A stretch of 64,000 nt of DNA from Pleurodeles waltl (GCF_031143425.1 NC_090442.1:425833776-425897775); one strand, 5' to 3'. Shown: positions 33,426-46,179, numbered from the stretch's first letter. Program-made: numbers and translations. The notes: generated by a model not told the origin, from the sequence alone.

Positions 33426-33543
33426 CTGGGTTCTATTCTGGGAGGCCCAGGGTTGCATGCTGAAACATGAGGAAAGGAGGTAGAAGAATCTCCTCCAGAT
33501 AGATTTGTGTATTGCTGCAGTCCATGGATGTCATTTAGAGGTT

Positions 33544-33571
33544 GCCAGGGGTCGCAGCTGCGACCCCTGGC
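33544..33571. repeat. Perfect 28-bp palindrome
   Basis: GCCAGGGGTCGCAG followed at once by its exact reverse complement, with no spacer. It lies in a GC-rich segment (33535-33640) containing further CCCTGGC words, possibly the end of a mobile element I cannot name. Confidence 0.9.
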
Positions 33572-33799
33572 TTGCCCTTTAATACCCCTGGCACTGCCTT
33601 TGCTATCCCTGGCCTCAGAGGTGGTAAGTTCAGTGCCTGGAGCACAGGGGCATCTCTTCCTTATGTATGTCAGTTGGAGCTCCACTCTCTTTGTTTTTTT
33701 GTCAATTGTGTAGTACACTAATGGTGAATAATATATTGCTCACAATTTGTAATAAAAACAGGGCACAGTTAGTTGGAATATGCCCTTCCATGGCAGCTG

Positions 33800-33900
33800 A
33801 GGTAAGTAAAAAATGCTTTTAGGTGTATGTTGTGTGCAAGCTTGGGGGTAAGTAAAAAATGCTTTTAAGTGTATGTTTTGTGTAAGCTTGGGGGTAAGAG
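33800..33900. repeat. ~48-bp direct duplication
   Basis: 'gtaagtaaaaaatgctttta' followed by 'gtgtatgtt.tgtg..aagcttgggg' occurs twice in tandem with few differences, then decays into GT-rich sequence to about 33970. Confidence 0.9.
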
Positions 33901-33999
33901 GGTGTTTATGTGAGAAAGAGTGCATGTAAGTGTGAATTTGTGTATGTACGAGTATGTGTGTGTAAGTGAAAGTGGGGTTCAAAGGGCACATGATGTCAC

Positions 34000-35608
34000 T
34001 TACGATACCACTGGTATTTTGGTGAGTTGACACCCATGCTGCATTCCTGTAAGCTGGTTTGGACACACTGAAGAAAGGAGAGCCAGTCTCCCCAGTAGTC
34101 TTCAAAGAGTGCTCTTTGATTTAAAGAGAGGTCCCAAGAAAGTGGCATGGACACATCTCAGGATGAAGATGGGGCTGATAAAAGAATCAGAAAGAGTAGG
34201 GCAGAGGCCATTGGCTAACCTTTTTATTCATATATCACTATGGTTGACATTCTGGCGTGAACTTTAGCCACTCCCACGGCCATGTGTTTTTAGTGCTGTC
34301 TGCTTTGGAGACACTCTTGCTGTGACAGACTGCTTTCTGGGGGAAAGGCAGGGACAGGAGAGGGCACCTCAAAAGGAGCAGACTCCCAAAGTAAACTTCA
34401 AAGATTCTGACCCTAAATCATATTTGGTGTCTGGAAATTAACCATTTGAAGGGGAGCTCAAGGCTCCCAAAATTGTGAACCGTCAAGCAGCCAGTGGAGC
34501 TGTGCGAGGATGAGGAGTTCTTCAAGACTTCTACCTGAGACCAGGGCTGGAGGCTAAGGGTTGCCAGTCTCCCAGCTGGGTGAGGGGATAGCACAAAGGG
34601 ACATCCAAGACCACTGCCCCATGAGCCTGCTTCACCTTGAGCCTATTTGCCATGACCAGTATGGAAGATGAGTGCTCTGAAGGGAGTAAGGTCCAGGGGG
34701 GGGATCCTGGTGAGTTGATCCCTGCAGCAAGGTGGGAGGAGGAGGCTGCTGCACTAATCATGCTGTTGTCTGTGTGCAATTTTAATTTGGTGACCCCTGA
34801 ATGCCAGATGGGGCCTCCAAAGATTACTGCAGTGACGATTGGCTGTGTGCAGATTAAGGCTGGTAACCTCATATGCCAGGTGGGGCCATCGAAAAGGACA
34901 AGGACTGGTGCCGAGTTCAAGAGGTCATCTTTTGCCGAGTTCAAGAGGTCATTGGAGGAGAGACCATTGTGGTGATCTGTGTGGGCTTGAGCCCCAACTA
35001 AGAAGTAGAACCAAAGCAATCTACCACTCACCTGTTAGAAAGGTCAGGGGAACTTACCATCTCACTGGATGAAGCACTGTTGAGACCGCAGCCGATGCCT
35101 TGGCCAAGCCAAGAGTGCTGCTCACCAACAACAGTCTCTGCTGCTCCTTGCAGAAACTCCAGTTCCATCATCATTGCAGTATTGGGTAAGCCTGACTACA
35201 GGGCCGGAAGGCCCTTGGGAACTAGTTCTGCTGCATTTTGCTTCAAGCGCTGCAACACTTTTGACTTATTTTTATCAGAGTCAGAGTGGGACTCCTGACA
35301 CTTGGATTACTAGTAGGGCTTAATCTGGCTTAAGATAGTATTTGAATGGGCAATCATCTATTTCTGCTATTGAGTTATTAGCCTGTGTTCACCCCTCAGT
35401 ATCTATCATCCTCTAAGAAGCCTTGGACTGCTCAACCCGCGCTGCCTCTGTTAGTCAAGTGCTGAAGGGGTACTTGGCCCAGTTGCTGGGGACCCATACT
35501 AGATTGAGCCATGGGACATTAGGAGTAAAAGGGCTCAATCTCCATCATTGGGGCCAGGAGCTCCTGCTTGCCCAGTGGCCCTCTCAAAGGGGTTAATTTT
35601 GCATTACT
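34000..35608. other. No firmly recognised feature
   Basis: GC-moderate sequence with frames on both strands at 34531-35072. The 166-residue minus frame and the overlapping plus frames have no similarity I know. An imperfect internal repeat ('gccgagttcaagaggtcat' twice, 34910-34950) is present. This may be an unrecognised repeat family. Confidence 0.4.
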
Positions 35609-35939
35609 TTTTTTACTGTCATTTTGTGTAACACTCAGACAGTATATAATGACATGACTATCACTGGTAAGATACAGAAAACATAAAAGCAAACATTACA
35701 GGCTCTCAGTGAGCAGGGCCATAGGTAAGGTGGACCAGACAGCACAATGGATTTCATGCAGTAAGAAAATGGGCATTCTTCATTACTGGTATAAAAGCTT
35801 CCGCACTGGCTAACCCAGATGGTCCAGTGAACAACTTCCACTCCAGCATTGCTGTGCAGGGGTGTGATCAGCAACTGTCTCCCTGCCCTAGTACAGCACC
35901 ACACACCCCAACAACCATAGTATCTCACACCCAAAGGGC

Positions 35940-38900
35940 CTCTAGTTACTGACTCATCACAGTATCTATGGTGCTTCTCCACTCATTTTCACATCCACAG
36001 CTTCATCTATCCTAGAGCACATGAGAAATGACTGATATGGCTTCAAATGACTGCAAAGTGGGCATAAGATCATGATAAGCATCAGATTGGAAATTGCAGC
36101 ATGTCATATCGGTATGCCAATCTTTTGTTGTTGGGAGAGGGCCCTTCATCCAATGCATTGCTATTCTACACCACTCCAGCAACAGCCCTAAAGCAATAAG
36201 CCACCTATATACCTTTGGGACATCCCTTTCATAGCCTAGCAGTGCTAAAAGAAGGGTAGGCACTACAGTCACACCTGTGATCTCTCACAGCTTTTGAATT
36301 ACCGCAAACCAAAACAGCAGTATACCAGGGCAGCACCATGCAACACGAGCAAATGCAGCACCGTTCCTTGCTGCAGCACAGACAGCAGGAATCATTAAGC
36401 AGGTCATAGCAAAATAGCGGAGCTGGGATGTAGTACACACGATTGAGGTAATTGAAGTGTTTCGGTTGATGCCGGTCATTCAGAAAAACAGTCTGAACCA
36501 CTGTACAACAGCAAATCTATTGTTTATCGCTAATTACTATGTCTAAGTCCTCCTACCAGTCCAGTTAAGCCTTGGTAGCACCAGGCCATTAAGCCTGTTG
36601 TGAGAATGAATAGAATTTGGCGATCATATGCTGCACTGGTGTCACTTGCAGCAAGTAAGTCAAAGCCGGCAACTCTGAGGGTTCCACTAGTGACTCACCC
36701 AGTAAATCTTGCATCGTGTGGCAAGCTCAATAGAAGTGAAACTGTGTAAGAACAGTAGGTGCCTCACACTGAGCTCTCACCTGGCCCCAGCAACAGACGA
36801 CTCCATCAACAAAGAAATCACACATGCACCGTAATTCCAGCCATAAGGTGTGCTTGGTGCAACCCTCTCCTGCCCCAGAGGAAACCACATACACCACCTA
36901 AGTGGTATCTGAGGGGAATAAAGCAGGGACCCATGACAATTGTGTGGTACAAATAAGGTCTACAGTGATGCGAACATCTACAGAAAAAAAATGGGGTAAA
37001 GACAATGGAATAGTGGCATCCTGCTCCAGCCAGAGGTGAGGGAGATCCACCGGGCCTTGGAGCCAGTAGTGAGCAAACATACATTATAGAGCCCTGTAAT
37101 AAGCTTCGAGGTCCAGTGAGTTCAATCCTCCCATTGTGTAAGGGAGAGTGAGCGTTTCTCATCGCATCATCAGATGCACAAGCAGGGCATGCGTGGTCTG
37201 GAAAGCCATGCTGGGTAGTAGCACAGGAATGTTTGCAAATAGAAATAGGAAACAAGGCAGCACCACCATCTTCATGATGACAATACGACTACAGAGGGAG
37301 GGGAGCAGGTGAATTCAGTGATCTATTGCCCCTGGTAGGCACTGCACTGCTTTCCTATAGTTTTCTGACACCACTACCTCCAGGTCTGTGTGAACCTGTA
37401 TGCCCAAATATCTAATCAGATCTGTTGTCCACCATAATGTATACTCCAGATGTACTTGCATTGTGGCTGTAGTCACGGGTAATATAAGGGATTTATCCCA
37501 ATTGATTCGCAAACCCAGAACGACCACCAGAGAAAACAGCCTCTCTGAGGACCGAAGAGAGGTTATGTTCCGGGTTACGGACATACAAAAGTGTATTGTC
37601 AGACATTATCAGATTGTAATGCAGGAAGCATATACCTCGATGGGCATGATATTCATGCAGCACACAAGTGAAAGGCTTTGCAACAAGAATACATACTATC
37701 GGAGACAGGGGACAACCATGGCACATGCCTCTCATGATAGCCATTGAGTATGACATTATACCATTAATGTGAACATGTGATTTCAGCTCAGCATAAAGGA
37801 CCTGGATCTGTTATAAAAACATCTCACCCACCCGCACTTGGTACAGCAAAGGGAACATAAACGCCCACTCAACTGAATGAAATGTTTCTTCAGCATCTAA
37901 AAAGACTGCAGTAGCTCACACATCAGGGTCAATGCGGAAGATCATGCCGAAGAGGGTCCGAAGGTTGTACAGAAGAGACCGACCAAATTATACTGTTGGC
38001 CTGCTCAGGTCCAACAACCCCTGGAAATAAAATTGCCAAGCGCTTTGCAAGAATTTTTGCAAAGAGTTTTGTTTTGTTATTCAACAACGGTGGTCGGTAA
38101 GACCAGCAGTAATTAGCTGGCTTACCCGGCCTGAGGAAGGTGACTAAAAAGGCCTCTCGCATTGTTGGGGGCAAATGCCCACTCTTTACCATCTCCTCAA
38201 AGAGGTTGACAAAGTGTAACATGAGTTTGTCCAGGTAGGACTTATAAAAAGTCAATGTTAGCCCATCTGTACCTGGTGCCTTTGTGACCAGCATATCTTT
38301 CAACACAGCTATGATCTCTGAAGGGCAGAACGGTGCCATGAGAGGCTCCCTGTGTGCCACCGTCAGCCAGTTCATTGTGCTGTGGGACAGTCTGTCGTGG
38401 CCTGTTCATCATAAACAATCTTCGAGGTATAGAGTTCAGAATAGTAACAGCGGAACTGGTCTGCCACTTGATCAGTAGCATTAAGAAGTGCACCCTGTTC
38501 GTCATCGATAGTCAGTACTGGGCTATCCTCATGGCTGGGTCGAACAAGGGCTGCCAGAGTAGCGGTCAGCCATTTGCCCTCACAATAAATTTGTACTGTG
38601 GCATATTTTCCCAGGTGTGTAACCCCGTTCTAAGCTACATCATTGTATTCATCTAGTCTGGCTTTGATATCAATAAGCAGACTCTGTTCTGGAATTTCTC
38701 TATGGGAGCGCTCCAATCTCCTGAGCAATTTCTTCAGGGAATAGTACTGCGGAAACTACCAGGAGAAAGAGGGGGGGTACCAAACTATCAAGCTCCAGAA
38801 CCTACAGCACTCAGGAATGGTTGAAATAGATTTGTGGTCACTGCACCGGACCTGAGACATCAAGCTGTGAGACAACAGCCAGTAATCAATGTACGCTTGT

Positions 38901-39502
38901 ATTTCATGGACAGTGGAATAATGGGTATACCCTCCGCCCATAAGAGACCTGTGGAGCCAGACATCCAGCAGTCCACAGTATTCAGCTATAGCAGTGATAG
39001 TACAGGCCACACCTGAGGGCCGCCAGGATTAAGATGCAATTAAAGTCACCACCTAGATCTGGGGCAGGTCACGGCATTGAGCTAGCCTAGTGAGTAGAGT
39101 ATAGTAACACTGCGGTTCATCATAACTGGGGCCATATACCCCTACCACCAACGCGGGAAAGTGATCTTTGTGACAATGGGCCACTACAAAGCCCCCCCCC
39201 CCCCCCCCGGGTCCACACAAACTTCCTGAACCTTGACTCCAGAGTCATGCTGAACTCATATCAGTAAGGCCTGCTACATAGTAAGCACCCCTTGTGCATC
39301 TTTGCATGAGCAGCCCTCTCCCCAGGGTCAAGTGTGTTTCCTGTAAAATGGCAACATCAGTGTTACGGCACTGTGGGTACAATATTGCCTTACTAAACTT
39401 TCTGTTGTCTTTCAACCCCTTGACATTCCATGTGAGAAAATTCAGTTGCAATGGGTGCCCAACATCAGTGTCAGCATCCACAGCACTGTCAGCCATATGC
39501 AC
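35940..39502 (-). pseudogene. L1 ORF2 (endonuclease and reverse transcriptase), broken
   Basis: Blocks in order on the minus strand: frame 39502-39245 with 'LNFLTWNVKGLKDNRK' and 'VAILQETHL' (AP-endonuclease start); a linker frame at 38505-38242; and RT frame 38375-37929 with 'KAPGTDGLTLTFYKSYLDK', 'FLRPGKPANYCWSYRP' and 'KLFAKILAKRL'. Then 37756-37493 has 'GMCHGCPLSPIVCILVAKPF' and 'MSDNTLLYV' (FADDTLLY changed to MSDN), 37584-37315 has 'GLRINWDKSLIL' and 'IRYLGIQVHTD', and the 36272-36012 frame has 'DVPKVYRWLIALGLLLEWCRIAMHW'. Frames change at least five times. A 17-bp poly-C (39192-39208) lies in the endonuclease part. Confidence 0.85.
39192..39208. repeat. Poly-C tract of 17
   Basis: A homopolymer within the L1 endonuclease region. 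Its length is likely unstable and prone to sequencing error. Confidence 0.95.
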
Positions 39503-40089
39503 ATTGTGCTAAATCGCCACAACAAGCATTGTGCAAGCCACGAAGTGCTGTCTGCATTTATCAGTGCAAAATAAATAGTTGTACATAGATGTACATATTC
39601 CAGTCCACCCCTCACCCAAGCTGTGCACCCCAACAAATCTTGGCACATCTTCCACCCCAGCCCACCTAGTACCCCTAGAAAGAAACCCCAAGATAAACAA
39701 TGTGGTATGCACATGGGGAAAAATGATGGCTGCCGAGTGCCCCTGCCACAGTAAGTTGCAGGGGGCTACATCATAAATATAGTGCGTACCAAAATTCTAG
39801 CAGACAAACTCAAACACACAGAACCACCTCACATCCACCCAAAGGAATCACAACAAACATATAATGCCAGCATGACCTCATCCTCTACCCAGCGACTGCA
39901 ACCAGCCCACAGAAAGAGCAATCATGACAACCAATGTAGGGACCCACACAACAAGCAAGCAAGTTCTCCACCCTCTAGCATTAGCGGCCCAGACCACCCA
40001 CTTGCGATGACAGCAAGTATACAATCAGCTGTACCTAAAAAAAAGGGTAAGAGAATCAATCTTAGAAGGTAAAAAAGACAATAAAGTCA

Positions 40090-41012
40090 TTAGTGCAGCT
40101 CCAATAGACCCTGAGAGGCCTCCGGCTCACCCTCTACTGACCCAGGCAAATGCTGTTGAGCACCTGCCACCTCACGCTGCTTAAGGAATTGCTGCAGCAG
40201 TTTAGGGTTACTAAAGATCTTGGCCTTCCCATCCACGGACACCCGGAAGGAAGCAGGGTAAAGCATGGCGTAGTCTAGGTTCTGTTCTTGCACATTGCGT
40301 TTAGCAGGAAGAAACAGTTTCTGTGCTTCCTAGATACGCAGTGTAAAATCTGGAAAAATGGAAAGTTCAGCACCCTCATAGCAAAGTGTATGGAATTCCC
40401 CGGACCGGCAGAGGGCCACATTCCGGTCACGGTTGTTGAGTAGTTTTGCAGTGAGCTGGCGGGGTCTGGCTCCCCATACTGGGGGAGGTGCAAGAGAATA
40501 GTTATTCTCCACTATAAAGATATCAGAAAATGTCTCTCATCCCATAAGATCAATAAGTAGTTGTTCCAAAAATGTCTCCATGTTCCCTGCTTTTGTGGAT
40601 TCTGCTAGACGTACAATACAAAGATTGTTTAAATGGGAGCAGGCTTCCAGGTCCTCAGCCTTGGCCGGCAGACTAGAAGGTATCTTTTACAGCTGTTTCT
40701 GTGTCTCCGAGTTGGAGACCCACTTGCCCACTACCTTGGACACTCGTCACTCCACCATATCCAGACGCTCTGCATATTTATTAATGCACTCCAACATCCT
40801 GTTCATCTGATAGGAGAGGAAATCAATCTTGCCATCAATCCTATTAAGACTAAGCTGCATAGTGGTCAAGATTTGATGCAGCTCACCACCCCCCATCTCC
40901 AGCCCTAAGGCATCAGAACCAACCTCAGGCCCTGCCACGCCTTCCTCGCATGGCTTGGGGTCTTCTGCATTTCAAATTATACCTTAGGCTGTGTTTTATC
41001 TGTTTTTCCCAT
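40090..41012 (-). pseudogene. L1 ORF1 (RNA-binding chaperone), broken
   Basis: The start is the ATG at 41012, giving MGKTDKTQPK, the usual first residues of amphibian-type L1 ORF1; a stop follows after the tenth residue. Frame 40938-40747 has the coiled coil 'ILTTMQLSLNRIDGKIDFLS'. Frame 40493-40275 region holds the RNA-recognition part with 'LLNNRDRNVAL' ('LLNxxDRxxIL'). Frame 40293-40090 holds 'LDYAMLYPASFRVSVDGK' and 'IFSNPKLLQQFL', the C-terminal domain. Reconstructed length is about 300 residues, close to the family norm. It would coat L1 RNA in an active element. Confidence 0.82.
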
Positions 41013-42030
41013 TGCAATCAATTGTGTTGAGTCTGCAGCAGGAATCAAGGATAGAAAAGGCAAGCTCTACGCAGAGCAGAGTGAAGGTGCAGCAGGCCAC
41101 ACCAGGAGGCACCTTGTGTCACAGCACTAGCAATACGGGACACAGGGAATTACTAAGCCAGTCTCAGGCCCAATTCGTGAATCAAAAACTCCCAGTGAAG
41201 CAAGATATTCTCCTCAGCAGCGTGCTCAAAGCCAGCCATATCCTCACAGGCCCAAGCAAGGACAAGTGCCTCAGTTCATCCCTCAAATCCAGAGGTGAAG
41301 TCTGACTGGGCCTAATAGCAGCAGGATGCCCAGTGATGATGTTCCTCTGGGAGTGCCATGATCAACAGGTCGGGCTCCTCGCTCCTCACTTCTGCCATGT
41401 TCAGGCCTTGACGGTTGGATTCACGGACGTCCAAATGTGCTCAGTACCCATGCAGCATGATCGCGGCTTGTGCAGAGGAGGCCTGGAGGCTTTGTATTAT
41501 CCCACCCCTCTGCAGTAGGGGCAGAGTTCCCCTGGGGCCCAGACAGTTGTTCACCTCATCTCCGTCTTAGCTGGCAGGGGGCTCAGGGCTGGGGCCGGCA
41601 CAAGCGCCAATGCAGGTCTAGTGGCATGTCGCAGCTCCCCAGGGTGCCACCAGCAGCAAGAGGCCCAATTAAGGTCTCAGTCTGCCTCCTTGGGCCCCAG
41701 CAGCCTCACCAACAGGAGCACAGTCTGCTCTCAGGGTGGTCATCCAGGAATGTGGAGCCTCCCTCCCGACAGTAGGGGCCCCAGGTAAGTGGAGGCGAGC
41801 CCCCGTGACAGACAATAAAGGTTAGCTATAGGGACCCGAGCGTTCCACTGCAAAGTTTCAGTGGCATGAGTCACACTGTCAGGAGCAACAGTGAGGGCGG
41901 CAATCAACGCGGCTCTGGCAGCTTTAGTGGCACAGGATTATTAAGAATATTAAAAGCGTCCGAAAGAGCTCACCTAGAGGGAGGCCAACTTCAGCCCAGG
42001 CAAACTCTGCCCTCATGCCCAGTTGCATAC

Positions 42031-42637
42031 CTATGAGCCTTTTTAAACAAGCATCCTATCGTAGGAGCCCAGGAACAACAAATTTAGTGAGTGTGAGTGG
42101 CTACTGGCTGGTGTTCATGTTCCTTTGCACATAGCACTATCATTGTGCAAAATGCATCCTTTGGTCCATTTTGGGCATAAGTGTGTATTTTGTTCTATGA
42201 AAATAGCTCTAATTGCTGGGTTACACTCATCACATAACTCTGCATAATCTTACATAAATGTGCTGTCACTTCATGTAATTACACAACAGCAAATAACGTG
42301 ATTTACAATTACCCCTAGTTCTGATACACTTATACATTTTCTATAACAATTGTTTCCTTGCCATTTGCTAGATGTCTTGGTAGGTTGGTTTTAGTAAATT
42401 GTAAGCCTAATGACATTGCCTGACTGAAACAGTCTCCTCTCGGTATCTCATATGATTGTTTTACACAAGGTATGCCTTTTGTAAAACTTTCATGTGATAT
42501 AATGGCATCAGTCACAAATGCATGGTCATCAGCTTCTAACATGCAACAAAGGGCTGGGTCTTCCCATAAAGAGGTGGTGGCAAATAGGCTAGTTGAAAGC
42601 AACAAGAAAGGAGGTATAAAGTACACCTTAACTCTAA
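42031..42637. other. No recognised feature
   Basis: AT-rich sequence upstream of the foldback MITE. A 98-residue minus frame (42626-42330) has no similarity I know. It ends in the TAA target copy at 42635-42637. Confidence 0.55.
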
Positions 42638-43615
42638 GGGGGTCATTATGGCCCTGGCGGACAGCAGTAATTTGGGGAAAGGTACTGCCAACAAGCTAGC
42701 AGTACCTTTTCCCAAATTATGACATAAGCCAAACCGCCAAAGTACCACTCTGTCCGTCAGGGTGGTAACGGTCGGGGGGCTGAAGACTTCGGTCTCCATG
42801 CAGGCGGCCGTAACAATCCCACCCTCTGGATTATGATCCCGCCTACCACCATGGTTTTCGTGGCAATCGTACCACCACGAAAACCATGGCGGTAGGCACT
42901 ATCAGTGCCAGGGAATTCCTTCCCTGGCACTGATAGGGGTCTCCCCCGCCCCCTCCCCAGATCACCTGCACCCTCCCCCTCTTGCCCCCGCACATTTATA
43001 CACCCACACATGCACACATATACACTCATACACACACGCATACCCACATCCACCCACGCATGCACACATACATACCCACATACCCCAACACACGCTAACA
43101 TACATTGTTGAACACACGCATTCACAACACACAACATACACATACACTCACATTCAGTCATTCATGCACGTATTCCACGCAATTCACACCCGCATGCACG
43201 CATACAATAACAGACACACACACCCCCCACACACAACACCCCCACAAATGCACCCCCTACTTCCTTCTCCTGTCAGAGTACCTGACTTACCTGCTTGCAA
43301 GGGGTCCTCTGGAAGGAGAAGGAATGCAGCGCTGCTGCCAGCAGCAGCGTCCACCAGCAAAACACTGCCAGGGCGTATCATGGAACATGAACGGTAGGCG
43401 GTGTTTTGCTGGCATGGCGCTGCTGCTGGCAGCAGCGCCCCCTTACCGCTGTCCGCCGACATGACCATGGACGGAATTTCGCCAGCCTTCTGGCGGGGCG
43501 GAATTCCGTCTACGGTCATAATGCGGGTGGGCGGCTGGTAACCACAGCAACTGTATTTTGGTGGCCGTCGCCATGGCGGTAGGCGTCATTTACCACCAAT
43601 GTCATAATGAGGGCC
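42638..43615. mobile_element. 978-bp foldback MITE with TAA duplications
   Basis: The left end GGGGGTCATTATGGCC and the right end (reverse complement GGCCCTCATTATGACA) form terminal inverted repeats, flanked by TAA at 42635-42637 and 43616-43618. TAA (TWA) is the duplication of PIF/Harbinger elements. Inside are a 15-bp stem at 42849-42863/42875-42889 and a 17-bp stem (CTATCAGTGCCAGGGAA) at about 42899-42936. There is also a CA-rich tract and a GC-rich block with repeated CAGCAG/CTGCTG. No transposase is encoded. Confidence 0.82.
42985..43260. repeat. CA-rich low-complexity tract inside the MITE
   Basis: Degenerate 'cacacatgcacacata' type sequence, about 275 bp, nearly devoid of G on the plus strand. 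Confidence 0.9.
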
Positions 43616-43618
43616 TAA

Positions 43619-44280
43619 ATCATTAGAATTCCTTTTGTCTATATTTCATCTGAAGATAAATTCACATCAGATCATCTTAGTCATTTTATACAAATATATC
43701 TTCATTTATTTATTGCTCAGAAGAGGCAGCGCAATGACCTAGTTCATTTTTCACAGGACAATCAGTGCAAATTGTGGTGCAATACCGCCTATGAAAAATT
43801 GCCTTGCACCAATGCAGTTTACAAAATCAGTTGATGGAAATATGTCACATTTTGTGAATTATTGAGTGCTTGTTTTTAGTTTCTTTTAGACATGTATATT
43901 TAATTTTATGACATTTATATAAAGGCCTACCTCTGGTTACTGAGGCACCGAATCATTCAAAGGACATCAGTCTACTAAAAATATCCAAAGAGCATAAGAT
44001 ACGTTTTCCATTCATCGCCTTTCCTTATTCTGTTAAATGGTTCCATGTTAGTTCTAGCTTGGTGCTTGATGAATATCATGGAAATCTTTGCTTCACTTAA
44101 CCTTGATACTCTACCCCTCCTCTTCTTTACAATAAATGTGATGCCCCACACTGATAAACAAGATTAATGCCAATTATCATCAAGTAGTTGCTCAATAGCC
44201 TTTCACTTTTTAGCTTGCTCCTGTATGCTGCTATATTTTGGATTCAGTCACAGATTATGACTACAATGAATTGAAGTTAC
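43619..44280. other. No recognised feature
   Basis: AT-rich sequence between the MITE and the RTE-like LINE. Confidence 0.6.
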
Positions 44281-44561
44281 TGCTCGAACGATCACCACCT
44301 TGAAGTGGTTGAGGGGCTTGCCTGTCTCAGTGACCTGGAGAGCCCTGGGTTGCCCAAGCCACACAAGTCCAAGTTGACAACCATGTCCCATAAAAAGCAA
44401 TTCTTACGGAAACAGCAGCAAGAAACACTGAAGCTTCTGGCCACAAAGGACTTCCAAAGTCTTTGCATGAGACATACCTTATTGACAGTGGTTTAAGCTG
44501 CAAGGAAACTACTCACATGATGATGGAGTTTTTGAGTGCCAAGTGCAAGAACAGACTGAGA

Positions 44562-45128
44562 GGCTCATTATGAACACGGCAGAAAACACTGCCTTGTTCA
44601 TGCTGGTGGTCTTTTCATAGAACGCCAGACCCCTTGAGACCCCACCGGACGAATTACAAACATTCGGCAGGGCCGGAGGGCAGAAACAGTATTTCAGCCC
44701 GCCAGCCCAGCAGAATGCAGAGCTGGGACATTGCCGACGGCTCCACATGGAGCCGTCGTCAATGCCTCAGTGCGGTGGGTGCAGCAGCACCCGTAGCCCA
44801 GATCACTGCCCGTAAATCAGGCAGTGACCTGTGCGACGGGGCACTGCACAGGGGCCCCTGCACTGCCCATGCTAGGTGCATGGGCAGTGCAGGGGCCCCC
44901 TTTCTGCCAGCCTTTCCCTAGTGGCGAAGCTGGCAGGCAAATGCTGAAGGAAACAGGGTTCATTATCCGGAGGGCGGCGCTGCTTGCAGCGCTGCCCTGT
45001 CAGATAATGATATGCACCATTGTCAGGCTGCCTGTCAGCGGTAGTGGTGGTTCAGACCGCCATGCCGGTGGCGGTATTTACCGCTGCCGCTGGCATGGCG
45101 GTCTGAACCGCCGGGTTCATAATGAGCC
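44562..45128. mobile_element. 567-bp foldback MITE inside the LINE
   Basis: Terminal inverted repeats GGCTCATTATGAAC (44562-44575) and its complement (45115-45128) resemble those of the MITE at 42638. A perfect 22-bp stem lies at 44851-44872/44878-44899 with a 5-nt loop (GGGGCCCCTGCACTG...). A perfect 17-bp stem lies at 45050-45066/45092-45108 (GTTCAGACCGCCATGCC). It is very GC-rich against its AT-rich host LINE. The target duplication is unclear. Confidence 0.82.
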
Positions 45129-45660
45129 CATGAGATTCTGGAACATACGGACTATGCATGACACAGGAAGCCAGCTCAAGTAACATCTGAGATGAAGTAG
45201 TACAACCTACACATCCTGAGGACAGCAAAATTAGGTGGTCCAGATCTGAAAGCATGAAAACAACCACAGGAGAGATGGTACTGTATTCAACCACGGGCAA
45301 CATCACAAAGGAATAGCCATCATCTTGAATAAGGGGCCTGCGAAATGCCTAATTGATTGGAGGCCAGTCAACAGCAGGCTCAAGACAGCTACGTTAAAAG
45401 GCAGACAAATCAGCAGCATCATTATCCTGTGCTATGCTCAAGTAAATGATGCAAAGGAAAGAGTCAAGGACATACTCTACCAACAGATGCAAGCTGAGCT
45501 TGTAGCGGTGCTGAACCACAAGCTGAAGATTGTGATGGGGGACCGGAATGCAAAGGTGTGAAATCATGGGAGAGGAAGGTTGCAGAACAATGAACAAATC
45601 AACAATGGAGACAGACTGTTAGAATGTTGCACCACAAATGATCTTGCCATAGAAGGGATT
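45129..45660 (+). pseudogene. LINE AP-type endonuclease, broken
   Basis: Plus-strand blocks: 'FWNIRTMHDTGSQLK' (45130, 'TWNVRTM' start), 'GIAIILNKGPAKCLIDW' (45310), 'SSIIILCYAQVNDAKERVKD' and 'KLKIVMGDRNAKV' ('IIMGDFNAKVG' with catalytic region altered). A stop follows at the NAKV. The domain would nick target DNA; here it is non-functional. Confidence 0.8.
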
Positions 45661-46179
45661 AACTTCCCCACCATGATATTTGCAAACTAAATTGGTGCTC
45701 ACTCAATGGCAAAAACAGAAACCAGATTACCCACTCGACAATAAGTGACACTTGAAGATGCTCACTGCAAGATGTCAGGGGGAGGAGGATGATGGATGGC
45801 AGCAGTAATCAACATCTTGTAATCGCTCTTATGAAGCTGAATCTCTAAAAAACAGAACACAAAACATCAGTATGATACCACTTCGATGTGGCAAATTAGA
45901 GTACACCAAGACTGAGAAGGTATTTGTCTTACAAATCAAAAACAGGTCTCAACTCCTGACAGACAGAAATTGAAACAGGTTTCTTAGAAAATTGTGAGGA
46001 GCAGTGAAACATGCCTTGGGACCAAGGCAAGGAAGACCAATCAATGTTTAGGACAATACACATGGCAAGCTATTGAAAACAGGAGGGCAGCAAAAAGTAA
46101 ACTCTTAGAGGCCAAATAGCAGAGGCTGCAGGAGAAATGCAAGCAGCAGTACATAGAAGCGAACAGAGCAGTCAAAAGA

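Larger units (their letters stand above)
35609..42030 (-). mobile_element. Near full-length but inactive L1 LINE
   Basis: On the minus strand, in order: a GC-rich 5' region (about 42030-41013), ORF1 (41012-40090), an inter-ORF segment, ORF2 (39502 to about 35940), and a short 3' region ending near an A-run (plus-strand T-run at 35610-35617). The total of about 6.4 kb is the usual size for vertebrate L1. Both ORFs carry stops and frameshifts, and the catalytic YADD-type motif is altered, so it is dead. No target duplication was identified. Confidence 0.82.

Noticed and set aside
33090..33718. His/Thr/Tyr-rich minus frames
   Set aside because: Translation of a ~78-bp minisatellite.
34531..35072. 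Possible bidirectional gene (166-residue minus and 112-residue plus frames)
   Set aside because: No recognisable domain or start context, and overlapping long frames on both strands point to GC composition or an unknown repeat.
42757..43161. Cys/Val/Met-rich 134-residue minus frame
   Set aside because: Translation of a CA-rich low-complexity tract in a MITE.
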